The position numbers and the translations under genes were made by a program. Under the pieces are notes generated by a model. It was not told the origin of the DNA. It saw nothing but the letters and a program-made list of their open reading frames with translations, and made no database searches. A stretch of 64,000 bases of DNA from positions 945,001 to 1,009,000 of the forward strand of contig CM072340.1 in NCBI GenBank assembly GCA_036874045.1. Direction: 5' to 3'. How positions within the stretch are numbered: position 1 is the stretch's first letter; the number at the start of each line of letters is the position of its first letter. Positions 1 through 12,700 of the stretch are shown here, one piece after another. This DNA is from Cymodocea nodosa. Lineage: Eukaryota > Streptophyta > Magnoliopsida > Alismatales > Cymodoceaceae.

Positions 1-1150
1 ATCTTAAAGGGGATGTCATTCAGTGGTTCCAACGATATGACAATTTAAATAAAAGATTGACGGTGGAAGGAGTTCAATAAGGATATCATATCTCGATTCA
101 GCGTTGGGGGATGTCAAGCTTCCGATGACCAAACTATCAAAACTGCGGTAGACATCATTGGTGAGAGAGTATCAAAATCAGTCTGAAAAGATTTTGAATT
201 GCGTGCCACAGGTGAGCGATCTTGATGCGACCGCCATCTTGATTTGTTAGTGGATTGAGGGAAGAACTAAGAGCGGGGGGGGGGGGGGGGGGGCAGGTGG
301 TGGAGCCAACGTCGCTTGTAGCTGCCATGTGGGTGGCCAGAGTTCAGGAAGAAAAATGGAAGAGACGTAAGGAGGTTTTAACAACAGCTATAATATCAGA
401 GATCGCCAGGCAAAAAAAATTGTGTTATAATTGTGACGAAAGGTGGACTAAAGGGCACAAGTGTAAGACTCAGAACTCTCTTCATAATTCAAGGGGATTG
501 AGAGGAGGAGGAGGAGGAGGAGGACGACGAGATGTTTGAGGAGGTAGAGGATACCTTGGAACCTGTGGTGTCATTACATGCCGTCACAGGCAAATACACC
601 CTCGAACGATCAGGATGTGAGGTGAGATCGGAGGCCAATCAATGTTGGTTGTGATCAGGCGGGCTGCTAAAGCCGAAGGAGAGTGTAAAGGGATTGTATT
701 ACATTGCCAAGGCCATGATATTAAGGTGGACATCAAATTAATAAAGATCGGTTTGTATGATATGATATTAGGAGTACAGTAGCTGGCTTCTTTAAGTGAT
801 CTGGAATGGAACATGGAGAGCAAAGTTTTACGATTTTTGCAAGAAGGTGAGAAAGTCAGGCTGCAAGGAACAGTTACAGATGATATCAAAGAGGTGCCCA
901 AGCGAGAAATGAAGCAAGAATGGATTCATGCTCGTGGTCGTCGTCTTGCAATTTGTATGCTTCAAGATGATCGGCGACCGGGGTGACTAGTGAAGAGATT
1001 AATTAATGATCTTCTACCATATGGTATGCAGATGTATTTTAAGAATCCACAGAAGTTTCATTGGCATGAGACGAAGATCACTGGATTATCCTCAGAAGGG
1101 AGCTCAACCTGTCTCAGTCCCTCCTTATCGGAACTCGCATTTTTAGAAAA
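1..1150 (+). mobile_element. Ty3/gypsy retrotransposon fossil (gag to start of pol)
   Basis: This is a decayed Ty3/gypsy-type element that runs off the left edge of the window. In order I see a gag nucleocapsid region with a CCHC-type zinc knuckle (CYNCDERWTKGHKC, about 418-460), a retropepsin-like stretch (about 690-860, with a GLYDMILGVQ-like motif typical of gypsy proteases), and a short piece resembling the lead-in to reverse transcriptase (about 1090-1130, PQKGAQPVSVPPYR). The element is broken in several places and no LTR is visible, so it is an old fragment rather than a mobile copy. Confidence 0.75.
275..293. repeat. Homopolymer run of 19 G
   Basis: Nineteen consecutive G lie inside the gag region of the gypsy fossil. 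Runs of this length are uncommon in plant DNA and are error-prone in sequencing, so the exact length is uncertain. Confidence 0.8.
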
Positions 1151-1159
1151 AAAATGTTA

Positions 1160-4100
1160 GGAAAATTCTTTACATAAATAACGTCGATGATAAAAACTTA
1201 AATTATAAGTTCAGTATTGACTGCATGCGGGATAAGGTATATTTCACACGGCACCTTGGGTTTTTTTTATTGTTGCTTGCAAATTGAGTTCTTTCCTGCA
1301 TTTGATCAGTTCATGAATGCTCACTTATTTTGTTTTTACTTCTATTTCCAATCCATCATGTTATCTACTTAAGCGCGTCTTTTATCTTTTTCCTATATTT
1401 CCTTGGTAACAGTGTGGTGGCTGATTTTTCGATGGCAACCATCGGATGAAGCCTCATGATCCATATGCTGTTATTCAAATAATGAGAATAATCCCGTTCT
1501 GAGTTTTCTTTACAGGAGCATATTAAACAATGATAAATGTCATTTTATCTGCATATTTCCCTTTGCTGTCGTAGGCCTTCCATTCTACCACCATTACAAG
1601 TTTGCATAATGCAGCAAAGATTTCGTTAAATGCTTCGGTAGAGATGTTTTTTTCACCCTACAAACATTTAATCTTATTTTATTATGTTCATAAAGCATGA
1701 TATGAGTACCATTTTTTTGATAAATGGTAGATTATATTAAATACTTCATAAGATATTAAAGATTCGTTTGTAACATTTAGAAGGTCAAAAGATAAAAGTT
1801 AGAAAAGTTAAAAATTAGAAAATCAAAAAAATTAAGAATTAGAAAGTTGAAAAGTAAAATTTGAAATTTAAACCTAACATCAATGGAAACCTAGAAAATT
1901 TATATAATTATTAAAATTTTAATATTATATAATAAAATAATAATATAAATTAAATAAAATGATATTAACAATAATAAAATAATTAATATTTTTTAGAAGA
2001 ACAATAATCACTACCTATTAACAATAATAATTAATATTTTATTTATTAATAAAATAATATTAAAACAATTAATTAAATAAAAATATTAATAATATATACT
2101 TTAATTATATTAACAATAATAAAACAACATATTATATTAATATACTTTAATTATATTAAAGTATATACAAATTAATTTTAATTAAAAATAATAATATATT
2201 ATACAAAGTATATTACAAAGTAATAATTAAAATAATATAATACTTTAATTAAATAATATAATATATTATACTTTAATTATATTAACAATATATACTTTAA
2301 TTATAATTGACCTTAAATAATAAAATAAATAATTAAATAGAGATTATTCTTAATTTTCTTATGTGACACAAACTTCAAAAAATTAGAAAAACTTTCCTAA
2401 CTTTTCAATTTCTAATTTTTTAGGTAGCACAAATCCCACTTAAAGTATCTAGATCAAACATTAAAAAAAACGATGCAAATATTACGGTCTTATAGACTCA
2501 ATTTCAATGGTGGTAGATGATTTAAAAGGATAACTTGCTAACTAAGAGTCATTATGTGAAATTTTCATCTCTTTACTCTCTACCGTTGACTTACAATATT
2601 TTCTATCATAGGTATTTTTAATATATTATTTTATGATATTAAACATGCGATTCAAAGAAGAAACAATGACGTGGTTAAAAGTAATAAGACAAGATCCGAT
2701 GATGTGATTAACAAAAAAGGTAAAACAATATATTAAAAATAAATTTGGTATATTATTTTTAAACAACCATTGTAAATAATGTTGTGAATACTTACATTTC
2801 TCTAAATTTTTGACATTCACCAAGGTTTAAATAATAGCAAAAATTACGAATGTCATTATTTCTAACCAATTGAATTATTATATTTCATTGGCTATATTAA
2901 TAAATTATCTTTTCCCCATGACCTTTCCTTAACTAATTCTTTCTTCCAGCATCTTTTTCCCGACGCGAGAATTCGATCTCGGATCTCTTCGAAATTTTTA
3001 GTGGCCATTATTATATTTTCATTAGTTGATTGTTAATTACATTAAAGTACTTTTTCTGAACAATTAGAATTTAGAATTTAAGATTTAGTCCGTAAACCTG
3101 TTAAAGTGACATTACCCTCCAAGTTATGGCGCTTAACTTTTTACAACATGTTTGTAATGAAACAATTATTATTGTGGTACGTAAATAAAGGCCATTGAAG
3201 GAGAAGCGCTGTTACGGAATTGAATTGTACCTGACACCATTCATCTTGTGTGGGATCATGTTTTTCGTTGTATCGATTAAAGTTTGATATATTGATTTTA
3301 CAATTGATATATCAAAACCATACCGTGTTAATTTGTGTGCTTAAATTAGTTTATATTGATATGGTTTGAAAAATCATGTTGTGTGTGTAATTTAAACGAC
3401 GTAACATGTTGTATTGACACGATTAAATTTGATACAATTGTCGTCTTCACGTGTATATATTACTCTCTAATCACATTCATTTCTTTACACCCTCAATCGA
3501 GAAGATTTATAATTCATCTTTAACGTGCCAAGGATTAGCAATTGTCACTTTACCTTGAAGATTTTTTTTTTTTGATAATTTGATAGAAACAAAATATATT
3601 AAAACAAATAGTTTAGTTCAGGATAGTGTAGATAATAAAATAACACAAGAAAATAGTTTTTAATTATCACTTTTTTCTTCAACCTTATCGCTTGTTTTGA
3701 TCTCCAAAAGACGATAGATAGAGTCAATTGTTTCGACGTTAGTCTTAACATTAATAGTATTTAATGTTGGGTTATAGTTGAGTTTTTGATTTAGAATGAA
3801 ACTTATTTTCCTTTGATAATTACATCGAACGTTTTTAGATCGAAAGCTGACGTGGGACGCATTCATCTTTAAAACTTTCAATAAAATTTATCAATCAAAA
3901 AATATGTTATAAATTCTAACGTTCATTTTTTATTTTCTCGTTAACTAATTTAAATATAATCTCGGCATTCATATTTAACAAATCTTAAGATTCCAAAACA
4001 TTCCGTGAAAATAAAATACCGGCGGTCTCCGCCGAATCTGAGATCCGCCGCTGGTTAATATTTTTTCTGGAAAAGGTAGTGAACACGAATCACTTGTAAA

Positions 4101-4370
4101 TATTCCGAAGGAGGAGGTTGAAAGAATCCGTCGATGTTAAATATTTTATTTGGAAATGTAATTAGAATTTTCACTTGAGTTGTGCTTTACGATAAATGAA
4201 AGAATTTTAATTTTAAGGTAAATCTGCGTAAGAAATGTGAGACAGTTCTTGTTAAAATAATCATCTTGATATTTTTTATTAAAATATTCTCTCAGTTACA
4301 TGATTGTAATTAATGCGCTTCAATTTTACTTTTGTTTACCGTGCAATTTCCAGCCCAGACTTGATTGATA
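1160..4370. other. AT-rich intergenic DNA, no gene seen
   Basis: No coding region is supported here. About 1740-2460 is extremely AT-rich and made of degenerate taat/attaat-type low-complexity repeats. The remainder is ordinary AT-rich spacer with only short chance reading frames. Confidence 0.6.
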
Positions 4371-4379
4371 GATAAAAAC

Positions 4380-4660
4380 GAAGCATGGATCGCAAATCTT
4401 GACGGCCAGCGTTGTCGCCACGTCATCGAGTGGAAGACGGACGACATCAGGGCCGTGGGACCCGGGCGTACGGGAACTTATGGTCCTTCCCGACGCCGAG
4501 ATTTTAATGACGGTGACGTGTCGGGTAGGACGTGGTGGGTCCCGCGTCTGACGAAGCCGTCGTCACGCACATCAATCAATCAGCAATTTTCCGGCCCTAC
4601 GTCCGTGATCTGCCGTCCGAATGATTCGTTCTCGTCCGTTGGATCCGATACCTTTAATTA
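4380..4660. promoter_or_regulatory. GC-rich island with two TCP-type motifs
   Basis: A block of about 280 bp is clearly more GC- and CpG-rich than the AT-rich DNA on both sides. It contains two copies of GTGGGNCC, the class II TCP-factor consensus: GTGGGACC at 4455-4462 and GTGGGTCC at 4535-4542. A 105-codon frame crosses the block but resembles no family I know. The block may be a detached promoter, a gene relic or a transposon piece. Its regulatory role is inference only. Confidence 0.3.
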
Positions 4661-4689
4661 TGGGAAAATCCTATGGCTTTGATGACACT

Positions 4690-6035
4690 TAAGATTAAAA
4701 ATTTTGGTTATGATTTTTTCAACGACAACATTGTTTTTTGCGTCGCACAAAGTTTAAATTTTAAAAAATTATAAATAACACAAAGAAGAGGGATGACAAT
4801 TAGGTTTATTTTTTGATACGGAGCCTCCTTTTTTAATTAGTCTTGATTTTTTGAATATTTTCTCTAATCTTTATGAACTTCAGAGTAAACTAGAAGGAAA
4901 CGGGGAAAAAGAAAAATAAGTAAATTTAAAAAAATGATAGAAATTAATTTTAATTATGTTGTCTTTTGGACATCTTTGTGTGTTTTTTTTTTTGAATTTT
5001 GTTATAATGATATCTGTGTATTTAATGGAAATTAAAATTTGTATATTTAACAAAAAATATTAAAAATTAAAATTTGAGCAAAAAATCATTTAATTCAATT
5101 CTTAAATCATTTAGATTACTCACATTACTTACTTTAATCTCTTAAGTAATCTCTATTTTACTTATTTTTAATCTTTAATAAATATTTAATAACCTAAATA
5201 AATATTTATTCTTTAATTTAAATACTAATCGTTTCATTTAATCACCTTTAAATCCGACACTAACCGACATCTGGTGTTAAATATTTTTATTACACCAATC
5301 AACATTTTTGGCAATTTTTTTAAAATTAAGTATTTTTTATTTTTTTGATTAATTAGGCTAATCATCTACGGGGACAAAAATTTGTCCAAGGTACCGGTAA
5401 AAAAATTCTTAACAACATACAATAGTAGGGATGCATACTTTTAAAAATATTTGACATTTAAAATTATTTTTAGAAGTTTGAAAATTAATATTTTAAAGAT
5501 TAATTTTACTCGTTAATTAATTAATGATTGATAGTTCTCAGATAAAAAATTTAAATCTAAATTTCTTAAGTATCTTTTAAGTAATTAAGTTGGTAATGTT
5601 ATGTTTTTCATTAAAATTTTTATTAAAATTTGAATCATGGTGACAAATGGGTGTATTTGGTCGTTGGTTTTTAAATCAAGAAGTATTATTTTATCATTAT
5701 TTTAAATATATATTTTCCCAAATAAAGTTTGATTTTTCATGACTTTAAAGACAAAACTTTGCGAGCTACTTTATTAGACATACATAGTAAAGTGCAAGCG
5801 TTTTTTATTATAAACATTTATTGTATAAGCTATTTTTATTGTGCACATTTTATTTTTGTTATGTCCGTGAATTATTTAGTTGACGACGAGATCGACGAAA
5901 AATCCAGAAGAGAAACTTTGTATCACTTTTAAAATGATTAAAAAAGAAAAATTAAAAAGAAAGAGGACAAAATTAAAATAATTTAATTAATTAGAATAAT
6001 AATGTTTATAATTCCATCAAACGTAGAAATTACGA
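4690..6035. other. AT-rich intergenic DNA, no gene seen
   Basis: AT-rich spacer between the GC-rich island and the ERECTA 5' region, with no recognisable coding sequence or repeat. Confidence 0.5.
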
Positions 6036-6039
6036 AAAA

Positions 6040-6717
6040 AAAGAGAGAACGGGAGGACAGGAGGACCCACCAGTTGCAGAAGAAGTACGATCCTTCCTTG
6101 GATCTCAAACGGACGGTGGGGATTGCTTAGCGAGAAGTGATGGAAAAAGGGGAAATGGTAATTGAAGGAAGAGGTGGAAACAGGTGTTGGTTCCTCTGTC
6201 ACGGCCCCTGCTCCCACACACTGCAACGATGCTGTCACAGCTCTCCATCTCTCTCCTCCTGTCTCTCGACTTTCCCCACCCTCACCTCTCTTTCCATCTG
6301 TGGAGATGTACAGAGAGAGAGAGGGCTGGAAAGAAAGAGAGAGAGAGAGAAAGAGATGGGGGTGCATGGCATGTGTTGGGAGATACGACCACATGAATGT
6401 GACCTGACAATGTGCAACTGCACCTCCACAGTCGCTGCAGTGGCAGCTGCTCGAGCTCTTGTGATCTCTAATTATAACCTTCCCTGCTTCGTACTGTTCT
6501 CCAACCATCTGGGTTTTCGCAACATATGCCTCGCCGACATGGAAAGAGAAGTAGCCGCCGCATAGGAGGGGGAGGGTTCTCTGTTCATCTTCTTCTTCAT
6601 TTGCCACCTTCCCGGTCCGTACCCATCTCGTTTTGCCGAAGGAAAATGCAAGCAATGTCACGTTTAGTGGATCCGTAGGTGTGGGCTTTTGTCCGTTGAC
6701 TTCGCAGGCCCTCGAAA
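6040..6717 (+). promoter_or_regulatory. ERECTA promoter and 5' leader with CT and GA tracts
   Basis: The roughly 680 bp before the ERECTA start codon is richer in GC than the upstream spacer. It holds pyrimidine-rich stretches (about 6235-6300) and GA repeats (about 6311-6356). GA/CT repeats of this kind are known binding sites for plant BBR/BPC proteins. Reading frames on both strands here are by-products of the simple sequence. The transcription start cannot be fixed by eye. Confidence 0.45.
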
Positions 6718-9700
6718 ATGGATCTCCGGCGAGAGTGGCTTCTTCCTATTCTTCTGCTGGTCGTCGTCGCGGTGGACTTGAGTGTCGCGGCTGTGCCCGT
6801 TAATGGCGACACACATGACGGTAATGGGTGATGGTGGACCTAATGGGGTGTCATGCTGTTTGGGTTTCGTGCCTTGTTCTTTGGTTTTGGTAATACTTCC
6901 GAGGAAATAAACAATGGTTTCTTTCTTCAACGAATCCTTAAAAAAAAAAGCGTTTTTGATCTCTGTTTCTAATTTTTTTAATCGCCCTTTACCTCGTTGT
7001 TGCCTCTAAGGCAACAAAGATTGCATTTTTTTAATCTCTATCGTAGTTTAGGCAGAATGCTCTAATCCGTGAAGTTGCTGTTCGATTCATAAAAGCGCAA
7101 GTTCCCAGCTTTCTTGTTCCATCTGCCGCTGTTCATCCCCAGATTCTATTATTCTTTGCCGTTGGTGATGATTTTTTTTCCTAGTTCTCGTCTTTTCACT
7201 GATTTATTCGTGTTCTATTTCCACCAAGATTAGGATTTCTTCAGTACTTTTTGGGGGAATCGTGGTTTACCTGATTGAACAAGATTGCTGCGCTTCTTTT
7301 CAGGGAAAACGCTGTTGGAGATCAAGAAGTCCTTCCACAGGGTAGACAATGTGCTGTATGACTGGAACGATGATGAAGATCATTGCTTGTGGAGAGGAGT
7401 GACGTGCGACAATGTGACCTTCGATGTTGCTGCTCTGTAAGAATTGCTCTTAATCTTGGCTTTCTTCTGAGCTTAATCTTTTGCAACACTCCATTATCCA
7501 AATGCGCTTATGGATTCGGCATTTCTGCTTGGGATATGTTGCAGTAATCTCTCCGGTTTGAATATTCAAGGCGAAATATCCCCGGCAGTAGGGAACTTGA
7601 AGGGCATCATCTCTATGTATAATTTCTTCTTTCCTCTCTCCTCGTAGAACTGGTTTTTTACGGTTTATCTGTGCTGTCTTCTTTTTCGATTTTTTTCTTC
7701 TAATTTACGCTTTGATTTTTAAATTTGTTCGATTCTGGCAAGTGATTTAAGAGGCAATCGGTTATCAGGGCAGATACCTGATGAGATTGGTGATTGCACT
7801 TTGCTGAAGCACTTGTAAGTCTACATTGCAAATTATCCTCTAACACTTGTGAATTGATTGATATCTTTACTAATGAGGTCAAGTCAGACTTGGTATTTAG
7901 TCAGAAACCAGATAAAGTGTTGAAATGGGGTTCATGCTATTCTGGGATTGTTGTTTGTTTTTTTGTATTGGGCCACATTTTCAGAAATCAGTAAGTGATG
8001 TAGCAGTTTTACCTTATGATTTCCATTGTTTTTATAAGGGATCTGTCCTTCAACAACATCCATGGGGATATACCGTATTCCATTTCAAAACTCAAACAAA
8101 TGGAGACCCTGTAAGTTTTATTTGCATTTATCTTTTTCTCCACAGAAATTCATTGCATGAGTTGAGCTTGATTCGTTGTTGCCTTTTGACTTTTAGTATT
8201 TTGAAGGGCAATCGGTTGAATGGACCCATACCATCTACATTGTCTCAAATTCCAAATCTAAAGATAATGTATGTTGCACTTTAATATATATTTTTTCAAT
8301 TGATTTTCAAATCTATAAAGCACTGAAGTGGTATTTAACCTGTTTTGTTGGTGCCAACACAGTGACTTCGCCCAAAACAATTTAACTGGAGAAATACCTA
8401 GACTTATTTATTGGAATGAAGTTCTTCAGTACTTGTAAGTTTCTGAATTCCTATTTTTGTGTTGTTTATGATTTTCTTAGTTCATTTTACATTTGTTTTG
8501 GGATTTGTATTAGCTGACTATATCTTGATCTGTTTTGTTTGAATTTTAGTGGGCTTAGAGGAAACAACTTGGAAGGTGCTCTTTCTCCTGATATATGCCA
8601 GCTTACTGGGTTGTGGTACTTGTGAGTTCTACAACTAGCTCTTTTTGTGATGTTAGCTTGTTCACTTGGTTTGACCTTGAAATTTGTTGTTTCTCTCATT
8701 GTCTAACTTGTAGTGACGTGAAAAACAATAGCCTGACGGGAAGCATCCCACAGAATATTGGCAATTGTACCAGTTTTCAGGTTTTGTACGTATATCATCC
8801 AATTTAAAGTTCAATTTTTGTTTCCATCTGACCAAACTTTTGTTGAACGAGTTTGCATTTTGTTTTATAGGGATCTTTCTTACAATAGACTCACCGGTGA
8901 AATTCCATACAACATTGGTTTTCTTCAAGTTGCTACACTGTATGTTGGCAGCATTTCTTCTTTTAGTAAATTTACTCCACATGTTTTTCTTATTCTGATT
9001 TTGTATTCGACTGTATGTTTAGTTCATTGCAAGGTAATAGGCTCTCTGGTCATATTCCACCTGTTATTGGCCTCATGCAGGCACTTACTGTTCTGTGAGT
9101 TACTTGGATCACGTATTGTGTTGTTTAGCATATGGTCAAAATCTCATGTCTCATAGTGACCAATATGTTATGTTATTTATGCAGAGACCTGAGCCACAAT
9201 CACCTAACTGGCACAATTCCTCCAATCTTAGGCAACTTAACATACACTGAGAAACTGTAAGCTAACTAACCTTTTATCTAAGATAACCGCTCAGTTCTAT
9301 CTTTTACCTCCTGCTTCCTCTATGCATTTAGATAAAATTTGTTCTAGCTCTGGGTAATTCTATTTTCTGACACTGCCCATGCTATTATCTGGGTGATTTG
9401 TTCGAGAAATATCAGTAATATTTGTATAACGAATGTCCATTTTTAATTGTCAGGTATCTACAAGGTAATGCATTGAGTGGTCCTATACCCCCAGAGCTCG
9501 GAAACATGGCAAGGCTTCATTATTTGTAAGGAATTTGTTATTGTGTCCTTGAATCTGGCTTGGTGACAGGTATCATTTTGTTTCTAATAAAAGTCAAATG
9601 TATCTGCAGGGAGCTGAATAACAATAAGTTAACAGGTTCTATACCTGCCGAACTTGGGAAGCTCACGGATCTGTTTTACTTGTATGCCTGTTTTTTGCTG

Positions 9701-12700
9701 TTGTTTTCCTTGCTATCAATTATAATATAACCTATGACTAGTATAATTTCCTTCGATAGAAGTCTTAATGTATTTCTTTCTCTTCATAGGAATTTAGCAA
9801 ATAACCATCTTGAAGGTCCAATTCCTGAAAATTTGAGCACATGTGTGAATCTCAACAGTCTGTAAGCGTATAGGATTTGAATTACTTGTTTGGCTGTCAA
9901 TTAAATTGATTTTGATTTTGACATAGTTGTTGCTACTAGAAATGTACATGGAAATAGGATGAATGGTTCAATTCCTCAGGCATTTCAGAATCTGGAAAGC
10001 ATGACGTACTTGTGAGTTTCATGTTGCCATAACTATTCAGAATTCTTCTCTGCTGCCGGTTCCTTGTTTCAATGTTATACTCTAACACTTTATACATATA
10101 GAAATAGGAAGCACTTTACCCATTTTTTATTTCCCAGGAATCCCCTGACCCAACCATCATTTTGTTGATGAGCACTGGTTCCAAATTAGGGGTTCGTTCA
10201 CAGCCCCCCTTTGGATTTCCTAAATCTATGCTGGTAGGCACTCCCCTATGTTTGGATATGGGATCTCTCTCATATGGGAGCTTTTCAATGAGGCACCTTT
10301 CCTCAATACAGTTTATTTGTACAATGTTGAATTCATTCATAGGCTTCTGCCTGAAGATCTTATTTCTGGTGTGGGCATAACATCACAGTTGGGAGAAGAA
10401 TTGTATAGTAAACATATTTGCCATTTGGTTTGATGTGCTAGATCAACATCAATTCAGAGACAAGATCTTTAATGATCAGAGACCGTTGTATCTTTTATCC
10501 TCGATCAGATATTGGATGTAATTTCTCCTAATATTGATCACTGTGAACATTTGTAATTTTATTCTAACTGGTGCAGGCATAACCTAACAATAGGGAAAAA
10601 AATTGTGGAGGAAACATGTTTACCATTTGGTATTTCATGTTCTAGATCAACACAAATTCACAGACTTGATTGATGATGATCAGAAACCATCGAATCTTTT
10701 ATCCTCATTCAGATATTGGATGTAATTTATCCTAGCAGGGATCACTAGGAACTGACAATGTGGATGAATGAATCTTTGCAACAATTTTACTTCTTAAATT
10801 AAGTTAGAGATTCTTTGAATTCTTAGCGTAAATAATTTCTTTTTGTTGATATCTTTCAGAAATTTGTCAGCAAACAATTTCACAGGACCAATGCCTATTG
10901 AGTTGTCTAGAATTGGCAATTTGGACACACTGTGAGTATAGACAGCTCAAGTATTTACATAAAAATACGATGGAGGAGTTTTAACTGAAGCCCGATATGT
11001 TTTCACAGGGATATTTCATTCAATCAAATTTCTGGGCCAATTCCTTCCTCAATTGGTGACTTGGAGCATCTTTTGAAACTGTAGGATTTTGCAACTAGCT
11101 TTTTCTTATTTACCTTATTTATATTGATTCTGTTTAGAATTTGGTAGACTAAATGTAGGAATTTGAGCTACAATTGCCTTGTTGGGCGTATTCCTGCTGA
11201 ATTTGGGAATCTGAGGAGTGTCATGGAGATGTAAGTGATGATAAAGTTTATATGCATTAGTATCTAATGCTTGTCTCTTTTGACAGATGTACTTACATTT
11301 CTGTCATATTTTAATCTTTGCAGTTATCTATCAAACAATCATCTCTCAGGTTCAATACCCCGGGAATTTGGTCTGCTACAAAATTTAGTTTCTCTGTGAG
11401 TTTATCATTAATAGACAAATTGACGTCTATAATATGGAATTTCAGTAATTTTAGCATTGCTTCATAGTCATGAATTGTTTTTTGGAATTAGTCTTTTGGT
11501 GAGACTTGGTTGTTAAGTTCTTTAACAATGTGCCACTCTTGAATCATTCGTAGGGGAGCCGTGAACAACAATTTGACAGGGGATCTGTACTCTCTGACCA
11601 ACTGTTTTAGTCTAACTTTCTTGTAAGCTTGATTATCTTGTCAACTGTAAAACCGAGGTATATTGCTTATGATGAAAGTTTATCTTGAATCATTTTCAGG
11701 AATTTGTCTTACAACAACTTTGTTGGCAATTTTCCAACTATCAATAATTTCACTCGGTTCTCGCATGATAGGTATGAAATAAGGGATGAGAATATAGTTT
11801 TTTAATGTTTGGATGATATTTTCAGTCCTTCCATGCATCAAACTTGACAAAAAGGTTGTCCTTCAGAGTATTCATTTTATCCATCTTCTTTGTAGTTTCA
11901 TAGGTAATCCTAGTCTATGTGGCTATTGGCTTGGATCTCATTGTCATGCCACTCATGCGAAAGGAAGAGGTGAAAGTCACTGTACTTCTGGGTTGATATT
12001 CTTTCTGTTTGTAATTTGGGTGATATTCTTTCACTTTGTAATTTCAATAATATGTTTACAGGCTTGTGGGTAATGAATGTTTGCTTAGAAATTCAATGCT
12101 TTACCAATTTACACTGCATTTTTCTGTTTGTTGAAAAGCATGGAGTATTTGCCTTGGGCAACTTACGAAGTGCTCCAATACATTTTTGTTGTAGGATCAA
12201 TGCCAAAAGCAGCCATCCTGGCAATATCTCTGGGCAGTCTCTTAATCCTTCTAATGGCCTTAGTTGCTGCATTTAAACCACAAAGACAATCTCGATTTAT
12301 AGACCGACCTTTTTGCAAACCAGGTTAAACACAAACTCTACCCGAGCCAATTCTTTTTCTTCTATGGTAAGATTTTCAGGAACCTTGCTTTGTTTATTTC
12401 CATTTTGATTTGGCGTGCAGTTGGCGGTACATATCCTAAGCTCGTGATCCTCAACATGAATTTGGCTCTGCATGCCTATGATGATATCATGAGGATGACT
12501 GAGAATCTAAACGAAAAGTACATTATTGGGCATGGTGCATCAAGCACAGTGTACAAATGTGTGCTGAAGAACTGCAGACCTGTTGCCATAAAAAAGCTAT
12601 ACGCTCGCCCTCAGAACCTCAAAGAATTTGAGACTGAGTTGGAAACAGTCGGCAGCATCAAACATAGGAATTTGGTTACCTTGCAGGGATACTCGTTGTC

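Noticed and set aside
4365-4682. A 105-codon frame across the GC-rich island
   Set aside because: No recognisable family and no splice partner; kept only as a GC-rich island.
6017-6661. A 214-codon minus-strand frame and several plus-strand frames before ERECTA
   Set aside because: They run through CT/GA simple sequence in the promoter and leader, and no family resemblance is seen.
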